Notes under the pieces: model-generated
What the model saw: the letters and a program-made list of their open reading frames with translations, nothing else
What the model was told of the DNA's origin: nothing
Databases searched by the model: none
NCBI RefSeq assembly: GCF_000829415.1
Contig: NZ_AP014637.1
Span: 5,783,001 to 5,847,000 of the forward strand
From: Pseudomonas sp. StFLB209
GTDB lineage: Bacteria; Pseudomonadota; Gammaproteobacteria; Pseudomonadales; Pseudomonadaceae
Direction: 5' to 3'
DNA length: 64,000 nucleotides
Shown here: positions 1 through 7,665 of the stretch, piece after piece
How positions within the stretch are numbered: position 1 is the stretch's first letter
Layout: every line of letters begins with the position of its first letter
Made by a program: the position numbers and the translations under genes

Positions 1-13
1 GCTGCGCTGATTC

Positions 14-1042
14 GTGCCAATGAGGCTGTCGATTCTGGCGCTGCATGTCCTCTGGGTCAGCGCGTTGTTGCTGGCAGCCGTGATTGCCGGTGCCGCGATT
101 GGCGAAACCCGCATCAGCCCCGAGGTGGTCAGTCAGATTCTGGCCAACAAGCTGTGGAATGCCGGTTACCCGGTGGACCCCATCGATGAAGGGATCATCT
201 GGAACTACCGCCTGACCCGTGCGATTGTCGCCGCGGCCTGCGGTGCCGGGCTGGCTATCTCCGGGGTGGTATTGCAGTCGCTGCTGCGCAACCCGCTGGC
301 CGAGCCCTACTTGCTGGGTATTTCCGCTGGTGCCTCGACCGGCGCAGTGCTGGTTGCCCTGCTCGGTATCGGTGCCGGGGCCATTTCACTGTCGGCCGGC
401 GCATTTGTCGGCGCCATGGCCGCCTTCGCCATGGTCGCGTTGCTGGCTCGCGCCTCACAAGGCGCTGCGGCTGCCAGTCATATCATTCTTGCCGGGATCG
501 CCGGCTCTCAGCTTTTCAATGCGCTGACCTCGTTCATGATCACCAAGTCGGCCAGTTCCGAGCAGGCCCGCGGCATCATGTTCTGGCTGCTGGGCAATCT
601 CAGCGGCGTACGCTGGCACTCGGTGGCCCTGGCGGTGCCGGTGGTGCTGGTCGGGTTGCTGGTCTGCGTCTGGCATCGGCGGGCGCTGGATGCGTTCATG
701 TTCGGCAGCGACTCGGCGGCCTCGCTGGGCATTGCGGTACGGCGAGTACAGATCATGCTGATTGGCTGCGCGGCGCTGGTGACCGCGGTGATGGTCTCGA
801 TCGTCGGCTCGATTGGCTTCGTCGGCCTGGTGATTCCCCACGCCATACGCATGCTGGTTGGCGTGCGCCACGCCCGGCTGATACCGCTCAGCGCCTTGTG
901 CGGGGCGTTGTTTCTGATTGCCGCCGATGTCCTGTCGCGTACCCTGATCAAGGGCCAGACCCTGCCCATCGGGGTCATTACCGCACTGATCGGCGCACCG
1001 GTTTTTGCGCTGATTCTGATTCGCGGCAACCGCTCACGATGA
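14..1042 (+). CDS. FecCD-family ABC transporter permease
   Basis: This is the inner-membrane permease of a binding-protein-dependent importer for a ferric siderophore, haem or cobalamin. The protein is 342 residues, the usual length for the FecCD/BtuC family, and is almost entirely hydrophobic, with the family segments around residues 85-110 (LAEPYLLGISAGASTGAVL) and the late loop GFVGLVIPHAIRML that contacts the ATPase. A stop codon in the same frame lies at 8-10, so translation starts at the GTG at 14 or the ATG at 20; neither has a clear ribosome binding site. The stop at 8-10 may also end the preceding gene, plausibly the binding protein. The gene overlaps the ATPase gene by ATGA. The substrate cannot be read from the sequence. 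Confidence 0.88.
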   Translation: MPMRLSILALHVLWVSALLLAAVIAGAAIGETRISPEVVSQILANKLWNAGYPVDPIDEGIIWNYRLTRAIVAAACGAGLAISGVVLQSLLRNPLAEPYLLGISAGASTGAVLVALLGIGAGAISLSAGAFVGAMAAFAMVALLARASQGAAAASHIILAGIAGSQLFNALTSFMITKSASSEQARGIMFWLLGNLSGVRWHSVALAVPVVLVGLLVCVWHRRALDAFMFGSDSAASLGIAVRRVQIMLIGCAALVTAVMVSIVGSIGFVGLVIPHAIRMLVGVRHARLIPLSALCGALFLIAADVLSRTLIKGQTLPIGVITALIGAPVFALILIRGNRSR

Positions 1043-1830
1043 ACGCCTTCTCCACACCACTGGACACCCCGGCGCTGAGCTGCACGGCGCTGAGCTATGG
1101 CATCAAGGGCCAGCTGCTGTTGCAGGAGGTCAGCCTCAGTGTGATACCGGGAGAGACCCTGGGCCTGGTCGGCCCCAACGGCTCGGGAAAATCGACTCTG
1201 CTCAAGCTGTTGTCCGGCATCCAGGCGGCGTCAGCTGGCGACGTGCAGCTGGGCGGCGAGCCGCTGCAGAAGCTGGGACGACGCAACGTTGCCCAGCGCT
1301 TGGCGGTGGTCGAGCAACAGGCGCAAACCGCCGACCACATTACGGTGCGCGATGTCGTGGAACTGGGACGAACGCCCTGGCTGTCGGCACTGCAACCCTG
1401 GGGGGCTGATGACCAACGAATCGTCCAGCAAGCGATGACCGATGTAGACCTGCTGCATCTGGCCGGCCGCCAGTGGCAGACGCTGTCCGGCGGTGAACGC
1501 CAGCGCACGCATATCGCCCGTGCCCTGGCCCAGCAACCGCAAGTGCTGCTACTGGATGAGCCGACCAATCATCTGGACATCCAGCATCAGCTCAATATTC
1601 TCGGGCGGGTCAAGCGCTTGTCGCTGACCACCGTGATCGCCCTGCACGACCTGAATCAGGCCCTGGAATGCGACCGCCTGGCCCTGCTCCACGACGGACG
1701 GCTGGTGGCGCTGGGCAAACCACTTGACGTGTTGACCCCGGAACGCCTGCGCAGCGCCTTTGGCGTGCAGGGCCACTGGCTGACCGACCCGCTGGACGGC
1801 AGCCAGATCCTGCGTTTGCGCCCGCTTTAA
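1039..1830 (+). CDS. Iron/siderophore-type ABC transporter ATP-binding protein
   Basis: This cytoplasmic ATPase powers the FecCD permease encoded just upstream. The 263-residue protein has a Walker A motif GPNGSGKST (residues 45-53), the ABC signature LSGGERQR (149-156), Walker B VLLLDEP (169-175) and a late switch histidine in ALHDLNQA. Length and motif spacing fit the FecE/FhuC group. I chose the ATG at 1039 because it overlaps the permease stop as ATGA, the usual sign of translational coupling; an open frame extends further upstream but runs inside the permease gene. It converges on the RraA-like gene, with the two coding ends overlapping by four bases. Confidence 0.9.
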   Translation: MNAFSTPLDTPALSCTALSYGIKGQLLLQEVSLSVIPGETLGLVGPNGSGKSTLLKLLSGIQAASAGDVQLGGEPLQKLGRRNVAQRLAVVEQQAQTADHITVRDVVELGRTPWLSALQPWGADDQRIVQQAMTDVDLLHLAGRQWQTLSGGERQRTHIARALAQQPQVLLLDEPTNHLDIQHQLNILGRVKRLSLTTVIALHDLNQALECDRLALLHDGRLVALGKPLDVLTPERLRSAFGVQGHWLTDPLDGSQILRLRPL

Positions 1831-2501
1831 GGCAGTTGGCAGCCCTTCTTCTTCAGGCTTTCGATCACCCAGGAACGGTCATTGGTGCCCTCGGCAATCT
1901 GCTCCAGCTGTTTTTGCTCGGCACCGTGTTTGGCCGCCGCACGCTCGTAGACCTCAGCGACCTGGTCGTAAGGTACACACAGCAGGCCGTCTTCATCACC
2001 AATCACCAGGTCACCGGCCTCGATCACCATGCCGTCGATGGCAATCGGCACGTTGATTTCGCCCGGCCCATCCTTGTAAGGACCGCGGTGCGAGATACCG
2101 GCAGCGAACATCGGGAAATCACCGGCACCGATGGCGCCTGCGTCACGAATCGCACCGTTGATCACGATACCCGCCACACCGCGCTTGACCGCGTAGGCCA
2201 CCATCATTTCACCGATCAATGCGTTGCTCAGATCGCCGCCGGCATCGACAACGATCACGTCGCCTGGCTGGGCGATGTCGATTGCGTAATGCAGCATCAG
2301 GTTATCGCCCGGCCGCGCCTTGACGGTCAGCGCAGGACCGGCCAGCACGCCTTCGCGGTGCATGGGGCGCAGTCTGGCGCCACCGGCTGTCATGCGGTTC
2401 ATCGAATCGCTGACATTGGCAACCGGCACCTCGCGATAGCGCTCAACCCATTCGGCACTGACTTTGCGGGCCTGCTCCAGCACTCTGAATCCAATGCTCA
2501 T
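1827..2501 (-). CDS. RraA-family protein, probable class II pyruvate aldolase
   Basis: The 224-residue protein belongs to the RraA / HMG-CHA aldolase family, whose members either inhibit RNase E or cleave 4-hydroxy-2-oxo acids to pyruvate with a divalent metal. It carries the aldolase-type signature of an acidic residue (E98), twenty residues, then R119-D120 in NGAIRD, and the family motif GDVIVVDAGGD (80-90). That pattern, and the position beside a hydroxyacid dehydrogenase and a carboxylate-type transporter, argue for a catabolic aldolase or decarboxylase and not an RNase regulator. The ATG at 2501 follows an AGAGGA ribosome binding site; upstream in-frame codons are less well placed. The substrate is unknown. 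Confidence 0.8.
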   Translation of the reverse strand: MSIGFRVLEQARKVSAEWVERYREVPVANVSDSMNRMTAGGARLRPMHREGVLAGPALTVKARPGDNLMLHYAIDIAQPGDVIVVDAGGDLSNALIGEMMVAYAVKRGVAGIVINGAIRDAGAIGAGDFPMFAAGISHRGPYKDGPGEINVPIAIDGMVIEAGDLVIGDEDGLLCVPYDQVAEVYERAAAKHGAEQKQLEQIAEGTNDRSWVIESLKKKGCQLP

Positions 2502-2561
2502 TCTGATGTTCCTCTGTTGGTCTTGTAAGGGAATCTCCGCGGGCAAGCGAAGCTATTTTCA

Positions 2562-2573
2562 GAATGGCATTTC
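2562..2573 (-). promoter_or_regulatory. Candidate operator box A in rraA/dehydrogenase promoter
   Basis: Read on the minus strand this is GAAATGCCATTC. It matches box B (2642-2653, plus strand, GAAACGTCATTC) at 10 of 12 bases. The two lie in opposite orientation in the AT-rich stretch between divergent genes, as expected for a shared operator. The IclR regulator of the cluster is the obvious candidate ligand, but that is inference. Confidence 0.4.
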
Positions 2574-2641
2574 ATTTTTTATATTTCAATAGCGATAAAA
2601 ACAGAATATCGAGCTTTAAAAATACCAAAACAGGTGATATT

Positions 2642-2653
2642 GAAACGTCATTC
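2642..2653 (+). promoter_or_regulatory. Candidate operator box B in rraA/dehydrogenase promoter
   Basis: GAAACGTCATTC on the plus strand, the partner of box A at 2562-2573 with 10 of 12 identical bases and inverted orientation. It lies 78 bases before the dehydrogenase start, so a bound regulator could act on the promoter. Confidence 0.4.
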
Positions 2654-2731
2654 TATTGTGTTAGGGTATTCATCGTCCGACCGTTGCCCACCGGCAGCGT
2701 CTGAAGACACCGACAACAACAAGGTGTAACC

Positions 2732-3706
2732 ATGACCCGTACCATTGTGCTGACCGGCCCGGCACTCACTGCCGAAGCCATGAACCACGCTGCCGCCCAT
2801 GGCGTCAGAGTGATCCCGACCACGCCGTATGCCGCCGACGAACTGCTCGCAGTGATCCGCGCCGAACAGCCGGATGCAATCATTGTTCGCCAGGGCAAAC
2901 TGACCCGCGAAATGATCGAAGCGTCGAGCAAGCTGTCGATCATTGCCAAGCACGGCGTGGGCTACGACACCATCGATATCCAGGCAGCGGCCGACAACAA
3001 GGTGCCGGTCACCATCGCGCTGGGCGCCAATGCGCAATCGGTGGCCGAGCATGCCTTTGCCCTGATGTTCAGCGTGGCGCGCCAGACCGCGCTGCTCGAT
3101 GCGCGGATGCGCGACGGTCATTGGGACAAAACCACAGCCAACGGCGTGGAGCTGTTCGGCAAGACCCTCGGCCTGGTGGGCCTGGGTTCGATCGGCGGGA
3201 TCCTGATGGATCTGGTTGCACCGCTGCGCATCAAGGTCAAGGTCTATGACCCCTTCCTCAAACAGTTGCCCGAGCGCGAACATGTCGAACGCGAGGAAGA
3301 CTTCTATCGCCTGCTGCAAGATTGCGACATCATCAGCCTGCACTGCCCGCTGACTGACCACAATCGCAAGTTGTTCGGTGCCGAGCAGTTCCAGCGCATG
3401 CGCCCCGCGAGCCTGTTGATCAACACCGCCCGTGGTGAGCTGATCGATACCGAGGCACTGATCCACGCCCTCAGCGAGCGGCAGATTGGCGGCGCCGGCC
3501 TGGACACCTTCCACCCCGAGCCATTACCGGCCGACAGCGCGCTGTTCGGCCTGCCGAATGTCGTGGTCACCCCGCACGTCGGTGCCAATACCACCGAGGC
3601 ACGTGACCGGGTCGGCCTGCTGGCCCTGCAACAGATTATCGGCCTGTGGAACGGCAGCGCGCCCGAGCCACGTGCGGTGGTCAACCGTCACCTGCTTGAC
3701 AACTGA
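2732..3706 (+). CDS. D-2-hydroxyacid dehydrogenase (SerA/PGDH-like)
   Basis: This 324-residue NAD-dependent enzyme should interconvert a D-2-hydroxy acid and a 2-oxo acid. It shows the dinucleotide-binding loop GLVGLGSIGG (147-156) and the catalytic set of the family: R234 in NTARGELID, E263 in DTFHPEP and H282 in TPHVGANT. It is shorter than true phosphoglycerate dehydrogenases with regulatory domains, so a catabolic role is likelier than serine synthesis. The start ATG follows AAGGTG, and an AACAACAA motif of the Crc/Hfq type (2715-2722) abuts that site, suggesting catabolite repression. It is divergent from the RraA-like gene and followed by an MFS gene on the same strand. Substrate unknown. 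Confidence 0.87.
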   Translation: MTRTIVLTGPALTAEAMNHAAAHGVRVIPTTPYAADELLAVIRAEQPDAIIVRQGKLTREMIEASSKLSIIAKHGVGYDTIDIQAAADNKVPVTIALGANAQSVAEHAFALMFSVARQTALLDARMRDGHWDKTTANGVELFGKTLGLVGLGSIGGILMDLVAPLRIKVKVYDPFLKQLPEREHVEREEDFYRLLQDCDIISLHCPLTDHNRKLFGAEQFQRMRPASLLINTARGELIDTEALIHALSERQIGGAGLDTFHPEPLPADSALFGLPNVVVTPHVGANTTEARDRVGLLALQQIIGLWNGSAPEPRAVVNRHLLDN

Positions 3707-3789
3707 TTACCCGCAGCGTTAATGCGCTCCTGACGGCCGATGCCAGGGAGCGCCCGTGATACTCCATAAAAACAACAGCGGAGAGTCCC

Positions 3790-5118
3790 ATGACCTCAGC
3801 CACTGATTCGCCAAGCGAGCTTGAACGCTCAACCATGCGCCGGGTTGCCTGGCGCATCCTGCCCTTCCTGATCGTTTGCTACCTGATCGCGATCATCGAC
3901 CGCGGCAACATCGGCATGGCCGCGCTGCAGATGAACGAAGACCTGGCGCTGTCCGCCAAGGTGTTCGGTTTCGCCAGCAGCCTGTTCTTCTTCGCCTACT
4001 TCCTGGTTGAAGTGCCCAGCAACCTGGCCATGCAAAAGTTCGGCGCCAGGATCTGGATCGCCCGGATCATGATCACCTGGGGCCTGATCTCGGCCGGTAC
4101 CGCCTTCGTCCAGGGCGCCAACTCACTGTACGTGATGCGTTTTCTGCTCGGCGCCGCCGAAGCGGGCTTCTTTCCCGGCGTGTTGCTGTACCTCACCTAC
4201 TGGCTGCCATCGGCGTATCGCGGGCGCATGGTTGCGCTGTTCATGGTGGCGATTCCGGCCGCCAACTTCATCGGCTCACCGCTGTCAGGCCTGTTGCTGA
4301 GCCTCGATGGCTGGCTGGGCATGCGCGGCTGGCATTGGCTGTTCATCCTCGAAGGTATTCCGGCCGTGCTGCTGGGCATCGCCTGCCTGTTCGTGCTGAC
4401 CGATAAACCCGAGCAGGCCAAATGGCTGACTGACGAGCAGCGCAACTGGCTGGTCCAGCGGATCGCGCAAGAGAACGCCGGAAAAAAAGCCATCGGCCAC
4501 ATGTCGCTGTGGAAACTGCTGCGCCACAAGGACATCTGGGTCATGGCGCTGATCTATTCCGGTGCTTCGGCAGCCGGCAGCACCCTTAGCGTATGGGGTC
4601 CGCAACTGCTCAAGTCGTTCGGCCTGACGTCCATGGAAGTCGGCCTGGTCAACGCCATTCCTTATGGCCTGGCGTCGGTTCTGATGATCGTCTGGGGCCG
4701 CAGTTCGGACCGCTCCGGCGAGCGTCGCTGGCACACCGCGTGTACCCTGCTGCTGATCTCGGTCGGCTTGTTGATGACCCTGTTCACCACCAACCTGGCC
4801 TTGACTGTGTTGATGCTGAGCCTGGTACTGATCGGTGCCTACTCGATGAAAGGCCCGTTCTGGGCGTTGGCGTCGGGCTGGTTGTCGTCATCGACAGCGG
4901 CAGCGGGCCTGGCGGCCATCGGCGCAATGGCCAACCTGATCGGTGGCGGCATCATGGTCAACGTCTATGGCGCGATCCATGACGCGAGCGGCAGCCACTC
5001 GCTGGCACTGATGCCACTGGCGGCGCTGTGCGCGGTGGGTGCATTCCTGGTGGTGGTCATGGGCCGCAAGCGTCAGGCCGAAGCGGCTGCCCAGGACAAG
5101 GCAGCCACCAGCCACTAG
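3790..5118 (+). CDS. MFS anion:cation symporter (hexuronate/phthalate type)
   Basis: The 442-residue protein has twelve predicted membrane spans and fits the anion:cation symporter branch of the major facilitator superfamily, which imports sugar acids and aromatic acids. Family features include RVAWRILPFLIVCYLIAIIDRGNIGMAAL at the first helix (read here in two pieces, RVAWRILPFL and DRGNIGMAAL) and AEAGFFPGVLLYLTYW near residue 125. It follows the dehydrogenase by 83 bases; that gap holds a GC-rich hairpin (3724-3753) without a T tract, and an AAAAACAA motif (3768-3775) just before the GGAGAG ribosome binding site. It probably imports the substrate of this cluster. Confidence 0.88.
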   Translation: MTSATDSPSELERSTMRRVAWRILPFLIVCYLIAIIDRGNIGMAALQMNEDLALSAKVFGFASSLFFFAYFLVEVPSNLAMQKFGARIWIARIMITWGLISAGTAFVQGANSLYVMRFLLGAAEAGFFPGVLLYLTYWLPSAYRGRMVALFMVAIPAANFIGSPLSGLLLSLDGWLGMRGWHWLFILEGIPAVLLGIACLFVLTDKPEQAKWLTDEQRNWLVQRIAQENAGKKAIGHMSLWKLLRHKDIWVMALIYSGASAAGSTLSVWGPQLLKSFGLTSMEVGLVNAIPYGLASVLMIVWGRSSDRSGERRWHTACTLLLISVGLLMTLFTTNLALTVLMLSLVLIGAYSMKGPFWALASGWLSSSTAAAGLAAIGAMANLIGGGIMVNVYGAIHDASGSHSLALMPLAALCAVGAFLVVVMGRKRQAEAAAQDKAATSH

Positions 5119-5130
5119 CCAAGTGCAACA

Positions 5131-5158
5131 GCGAGCAGCCGCTATCGGCGCTGCTCGC
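5131..5158. terminator. Hairpin between convergent MFS and iclR genes
   Basis: GCGAGCAG at 5131-5138 pairs with CTGCTCGC at 5151-5158, with further pairing inside the loop. It sits 13 bases after the MFS stop and 3 bases before the last codon of the converging regulator gene. There is no T tract, so it may act as a Rho-assisted or mRNA-stabilising structure. Confidence 0.4.
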
Positions 5159-5160
5159 GA

Positions 5161-5850
5161 TCAGCCCTTGCAGCCCAGACTGCGCATCAGGGTCTGAGCC
5201 GCTTCATGCAACTGCCCCTGCACCGTGCGTGCATAGTCTTCGGTCAGCCGGCTGGCCGGGCCGGAGACCACCAGGGCGCCGACGATTTCATGTTGAGCGT
5301 CGTAGATCGGCAAGGCCATGGAGGCTGCATGCGGGTCGGTCATGCCACAGGAGTAGAATGCCACCTCCAGCGCAGCGCCTTTCTCGAACGGCGTGCGCAG
5401 CGCCTGGGCCCCGGCCGCGTTGTCCATCGGCCGCATGTCGCCCGGTTGCAGTTGCATGCGCAGGCGATGCGGTGAGTTGACCCGGTACTGGCACAAGCGA
5501 TATGCGCCGTGGCGTACGTAGAAGGATGTGGTTTCGCCGATGGCGTCGGTCAACTGGTGCAGCAGCGGCATGATGTGCCGCTCCAGGTCCAGGGCGTCCT
5601 GATACACCGCATTCAGGCGCATGACTTCACTGGCCAGTTGATAGCGGCCGTCGGCCATGCGATTGATCAGACCGTGGGTTTCCAGTGAGACCATCAGGCG
5701 CATGATGGTGCTTTTGTTCAGTGCGGTGCGGTCGGCGAGCTCGACCAGGCTCAATGCGCCATCCCCGATGCGAAAGGCCGTCAGCACGGTCAATACCCGG
5801 TCGGCCGATGCGACCCCGCTGACCGCCGGACGCGGTTTGACTTTTACCAT
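5161..5850 (-). CDS. IclR-family transcriptional regulator
   Basis: This 229-residue regulator has an N-terminal winged helix-turn-helix (about residues 15-70, including ALNKSTIMRLMVSLETHGLI read as ALNKSTIMRL and VSLETHGLI) and a C-terminal effector domain ending near VRTVQGQLHEAA. IclR proteins control catabolic operons in response to the pathway acid. I chose the ATG at 5850 because it follows GAGGTG at good spacing; the frame stays open well upstream but that part reads through repeat-like DNA. It converges on the MFS gene and most likely controls the RraA-dehydrogenase-MFS cluster through the paired boxes at 2562 and 2642. Confidence 0.85.
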   Translation of the reverse strand: MVKVKPRPAVSGVASADRVLTVLTAFRIGDGALSLVELADRTALNKSTIMRLMVSLETHGLINRMADGRYQLASEVMRLNAVYQDALDLERHIMPLLHQLTDAIGETTSFYVRHGAYRLCQYRVNSPHRLRMQLQPGDMRPMDNAAGAQALRTPFEKGAALEVAFYSCGMTDPHAASMALPIYDAQHEIVGALVVSGPASRLTEDYARTVQGQLHEAAQTLMRSLGCKG

Positions 5851-5974
5851 CTTGCACACCTCGATTCTTGTGACCCGGCAGTCCAGCACGGGGCAATTTT
5901 GGCGGGGATTATCCGTCATGCGGCGTATCACCGCCATCGTCGGTGTGGCTTTGGCTATTACTGCGAACGCGCCG

Positions 5975-6050
5975 CCGTCTTCGCTAGCAACCGGAGCGCC
6001 GGCCGGCTGCTCCCACAAAGGTATGCAGCGCCTAACTGAACAGTATTGGC
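5975..6050 (+). repeat. REP-type repeat with terminal motif
   Basis: A REP-like stretch (TCTTCGCTAGCAACCGGAGC followed by GGCTGCTCCCACAAAG) is followed by CCTAACTGAACAGTATTGGC at 6031-6050. The same 20-base motif recurs beside REP sequences at 13051, 30881 (inverted), 40195, 60556 (inverted), 60690 and 60718 (inverted). Confidence 0.6.
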
Positions 6051-6095
6051 TGGGCTGCGATCAACGGCTACTGCGCTTTGTGGCCCAGCGTCAGC

Positions 6096-7106
6096 TCAAT
6101 GCGCCCCAAACCTCTGTTGTTCAACCCGCTGCCGGGTCATGGTCGGGGTTTCGTTGAACAGTTTGCGGTATTCGCTAGAGAACCGGCCCAGGTGGCTGAA
6201 GCCCCATTCCATGGCGATGACCGAGATGTTGCGTGAGGCTCGGCTTTCCAGCAATTCCTGGCGTACGGCGCTGAGGCGGTATTTTTTCAGGTAGGCCATG
6301 GGCGAGAGTTCGAAGTGTCGGCGGAAGGCCTCGAACAGTTTGAAGCGTGACACCCCGGATGCCGCCTCGATGTGCTCCAGATGCAGTTCGTCGCGGGCAT
6401 GGGCGTGGATGTAGTCGCGGGCGCGGATCAGGTAGTGCGGCAGGCGCACTTCCAGGCTTTCACGCAGTTGTGCTGAGTAGTTGTTCGGCTGCGAGAGGAT
6501 CAGGCCTTTGACCAGCGCGCTTTCCAGGTCGCGGCTGAACAGCGGCTGGCTATACAGATCACCGAGCTCCATTTCATCGATGAAGTGCCGGGCCATTCGC
6601 CACCAGGAAGCGGTCGCGCCGTTGACCGCGTCCATCCGGGCGCTGAAGCGCAGCGCTTCATGAAGCGGCCGCTGCAGCATGTCTTCCAGCGTCTTGTGCA
6701 TCGCTGCGCGACTGATCACCACCTGCAACTTGCGACAGTCACCCGTGATGTTCAGCTCCTGGCTCTCGTTGGGGGCGACGATCAGGCCGTACTCACGGTC
6801 CGAATGCAGCCGTTCACCGGCCTTGAGCAGCTCCTGCTCACCACTGAGCGGCAGGCTGATGCTGAAGCTGTTAAAGCTGTCCGGGTCGGCGATGCCGACG
6901 GTGACATCGGTGCCGTACTCGATGATCCCCAGGGTGGTGGACATCGAACGCAGTACGCTGGCGCTGTGGCGGAACTGGATGCGCCCTGGCCGGCTGGCGA
7001 CCAGTTGATGCGGCCCGCAGATGTTCGACATCCACGAACGGGCCCCGGCAAGATCGAAATGATCGGCATGGATATCACGTAACTGTGATTCAGGCTTCGG
7101 ATTCAT
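6096..7106 (-). CDS. antR: AraC-family activator of anthranilate degradation
   Basis: The 336-residue protein has an N-terminal AraC-binding domain and a C-terminal pair of helix-turn-helix motifs (about residues 230-325, with LEHIEAASGVSRFKLFEAFR read as IEAASGVSRFKLFEAF, and SVIAMEWGFSHLGRFSSEYR read as AMEWGFSHLGRFSSEY). It is divergent from antABC, the arrangement of AntR in Pseudomonas, where anthranilate-bound AntR activates antA. The ATG at 7106 is the first start that gives the expected family length; the frame is open further upstream through non-coding sequence. Assignment rests on the domain type plus neighbouring antABC. Confidence 0.85.
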   Translation of the reverse strand: MNPKPESQLRDIHADHFDLAGARSWMSNICGPHQLVASRPGRIQFRHSASVLRSMSTTLGIIEYGTDVTVGIADPDSFNSFSISLPLSGEQELLKAGERLHSDREYGLIVAPNESQELNITGDCRKLQVVISRAAMHKTLEDMLQRPLHEALRFSARMDAVNGATASWWRMARHFIDEMELGDLYSQPLFSRDLESALVKGLILSQPNNYSAQLRESLEVRLPHYLIRARDYIHAHARDELHLEHIEAASGVSRFKLFEAFRRHFELSPMAYLKKYRLSAVRQELLESRASRNISVIAMEWGFSHLGRFSSEYRKLFNETPTMTRQRVEQQRFGAH

Positions 7107-7665
7107 CACGGCACTCTCAGGCTTGTTTTTCTGATGCGCGCTCTGCGGCACGTCTGGCGTTTCTTTAATGCAAGCAATGCAAGGCCCAGGCCACGGGCAA
7201 TGCTGATCTAACCATAACTGACTATCCGGATAATGTTCGCCAACATTGCGGATAGGCCCGCCTGATCGCAAAACCTTCAGGGCTTTTCCAGGCCCCCGCG
7301 TTAGAGCCGTTGCTGCGCCATAGAGCAGCACGCCAGGGCCTTCGCGCTGCAACAGCGTGCAGCGCCAACCCGAGACGCCCGCTCACTGGCAAATGGGTAA
7401 GACCGACACAGCACTGTTACCGCCGCCCTGCTGCCGAATGGCAGGTGCTGATTTTACGGATAGCAATCGCCGACAAACCGGCCTGAACAACTCGCAGATT
7501 CGGTGCTATTCGCACCCGCCCGATATCCATTTGCCGCACAAATTTTATGGCCTGCGTTCGTGCACAAAGCGGATAGACCCTGTAGCGCGCTGATTCGTTA
7601 AATGGCCCCAACCGAGGGGCCTGAACCGCCCCTGCCGAATCGCCCGATGTGACAGGTACACCGCA
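7107..7665. other. Divergent antR-antA intergenic region
   Basis: This 559-base gap separates antR and antABC and must hold both promoters. It contains one clear dyad (7222-7255, listed separately) nearer antR. I see no convincing sigma-54 promoter, no small gene with a ribosome binding site, and no terminator. Short open frames here lack plausible starts. Confidence 0.5.
7222..7255. promoter_or_regulatory. Inverted repeat upstream of antR
   Basis: CTATCCGGATAATGTT is followed after four bases by AACATTGCGGATAG, forming an imperfect dyad with a two-base bulge; TATCCGGATA within it is itself a perfect palindrome. It lies 116 bases upstream of the antR start and about 410 bases before antA. 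It could be an operator for autoregulation of antR or a cruciform; the function is not known. Confidence 0.4.

Noticed and set aside
7357..7593. 78-codon frame in the antR-antA gap
   Set aside because: No ribosome binding site and composition unlike a coding gene; the region must hold the ant promoters.
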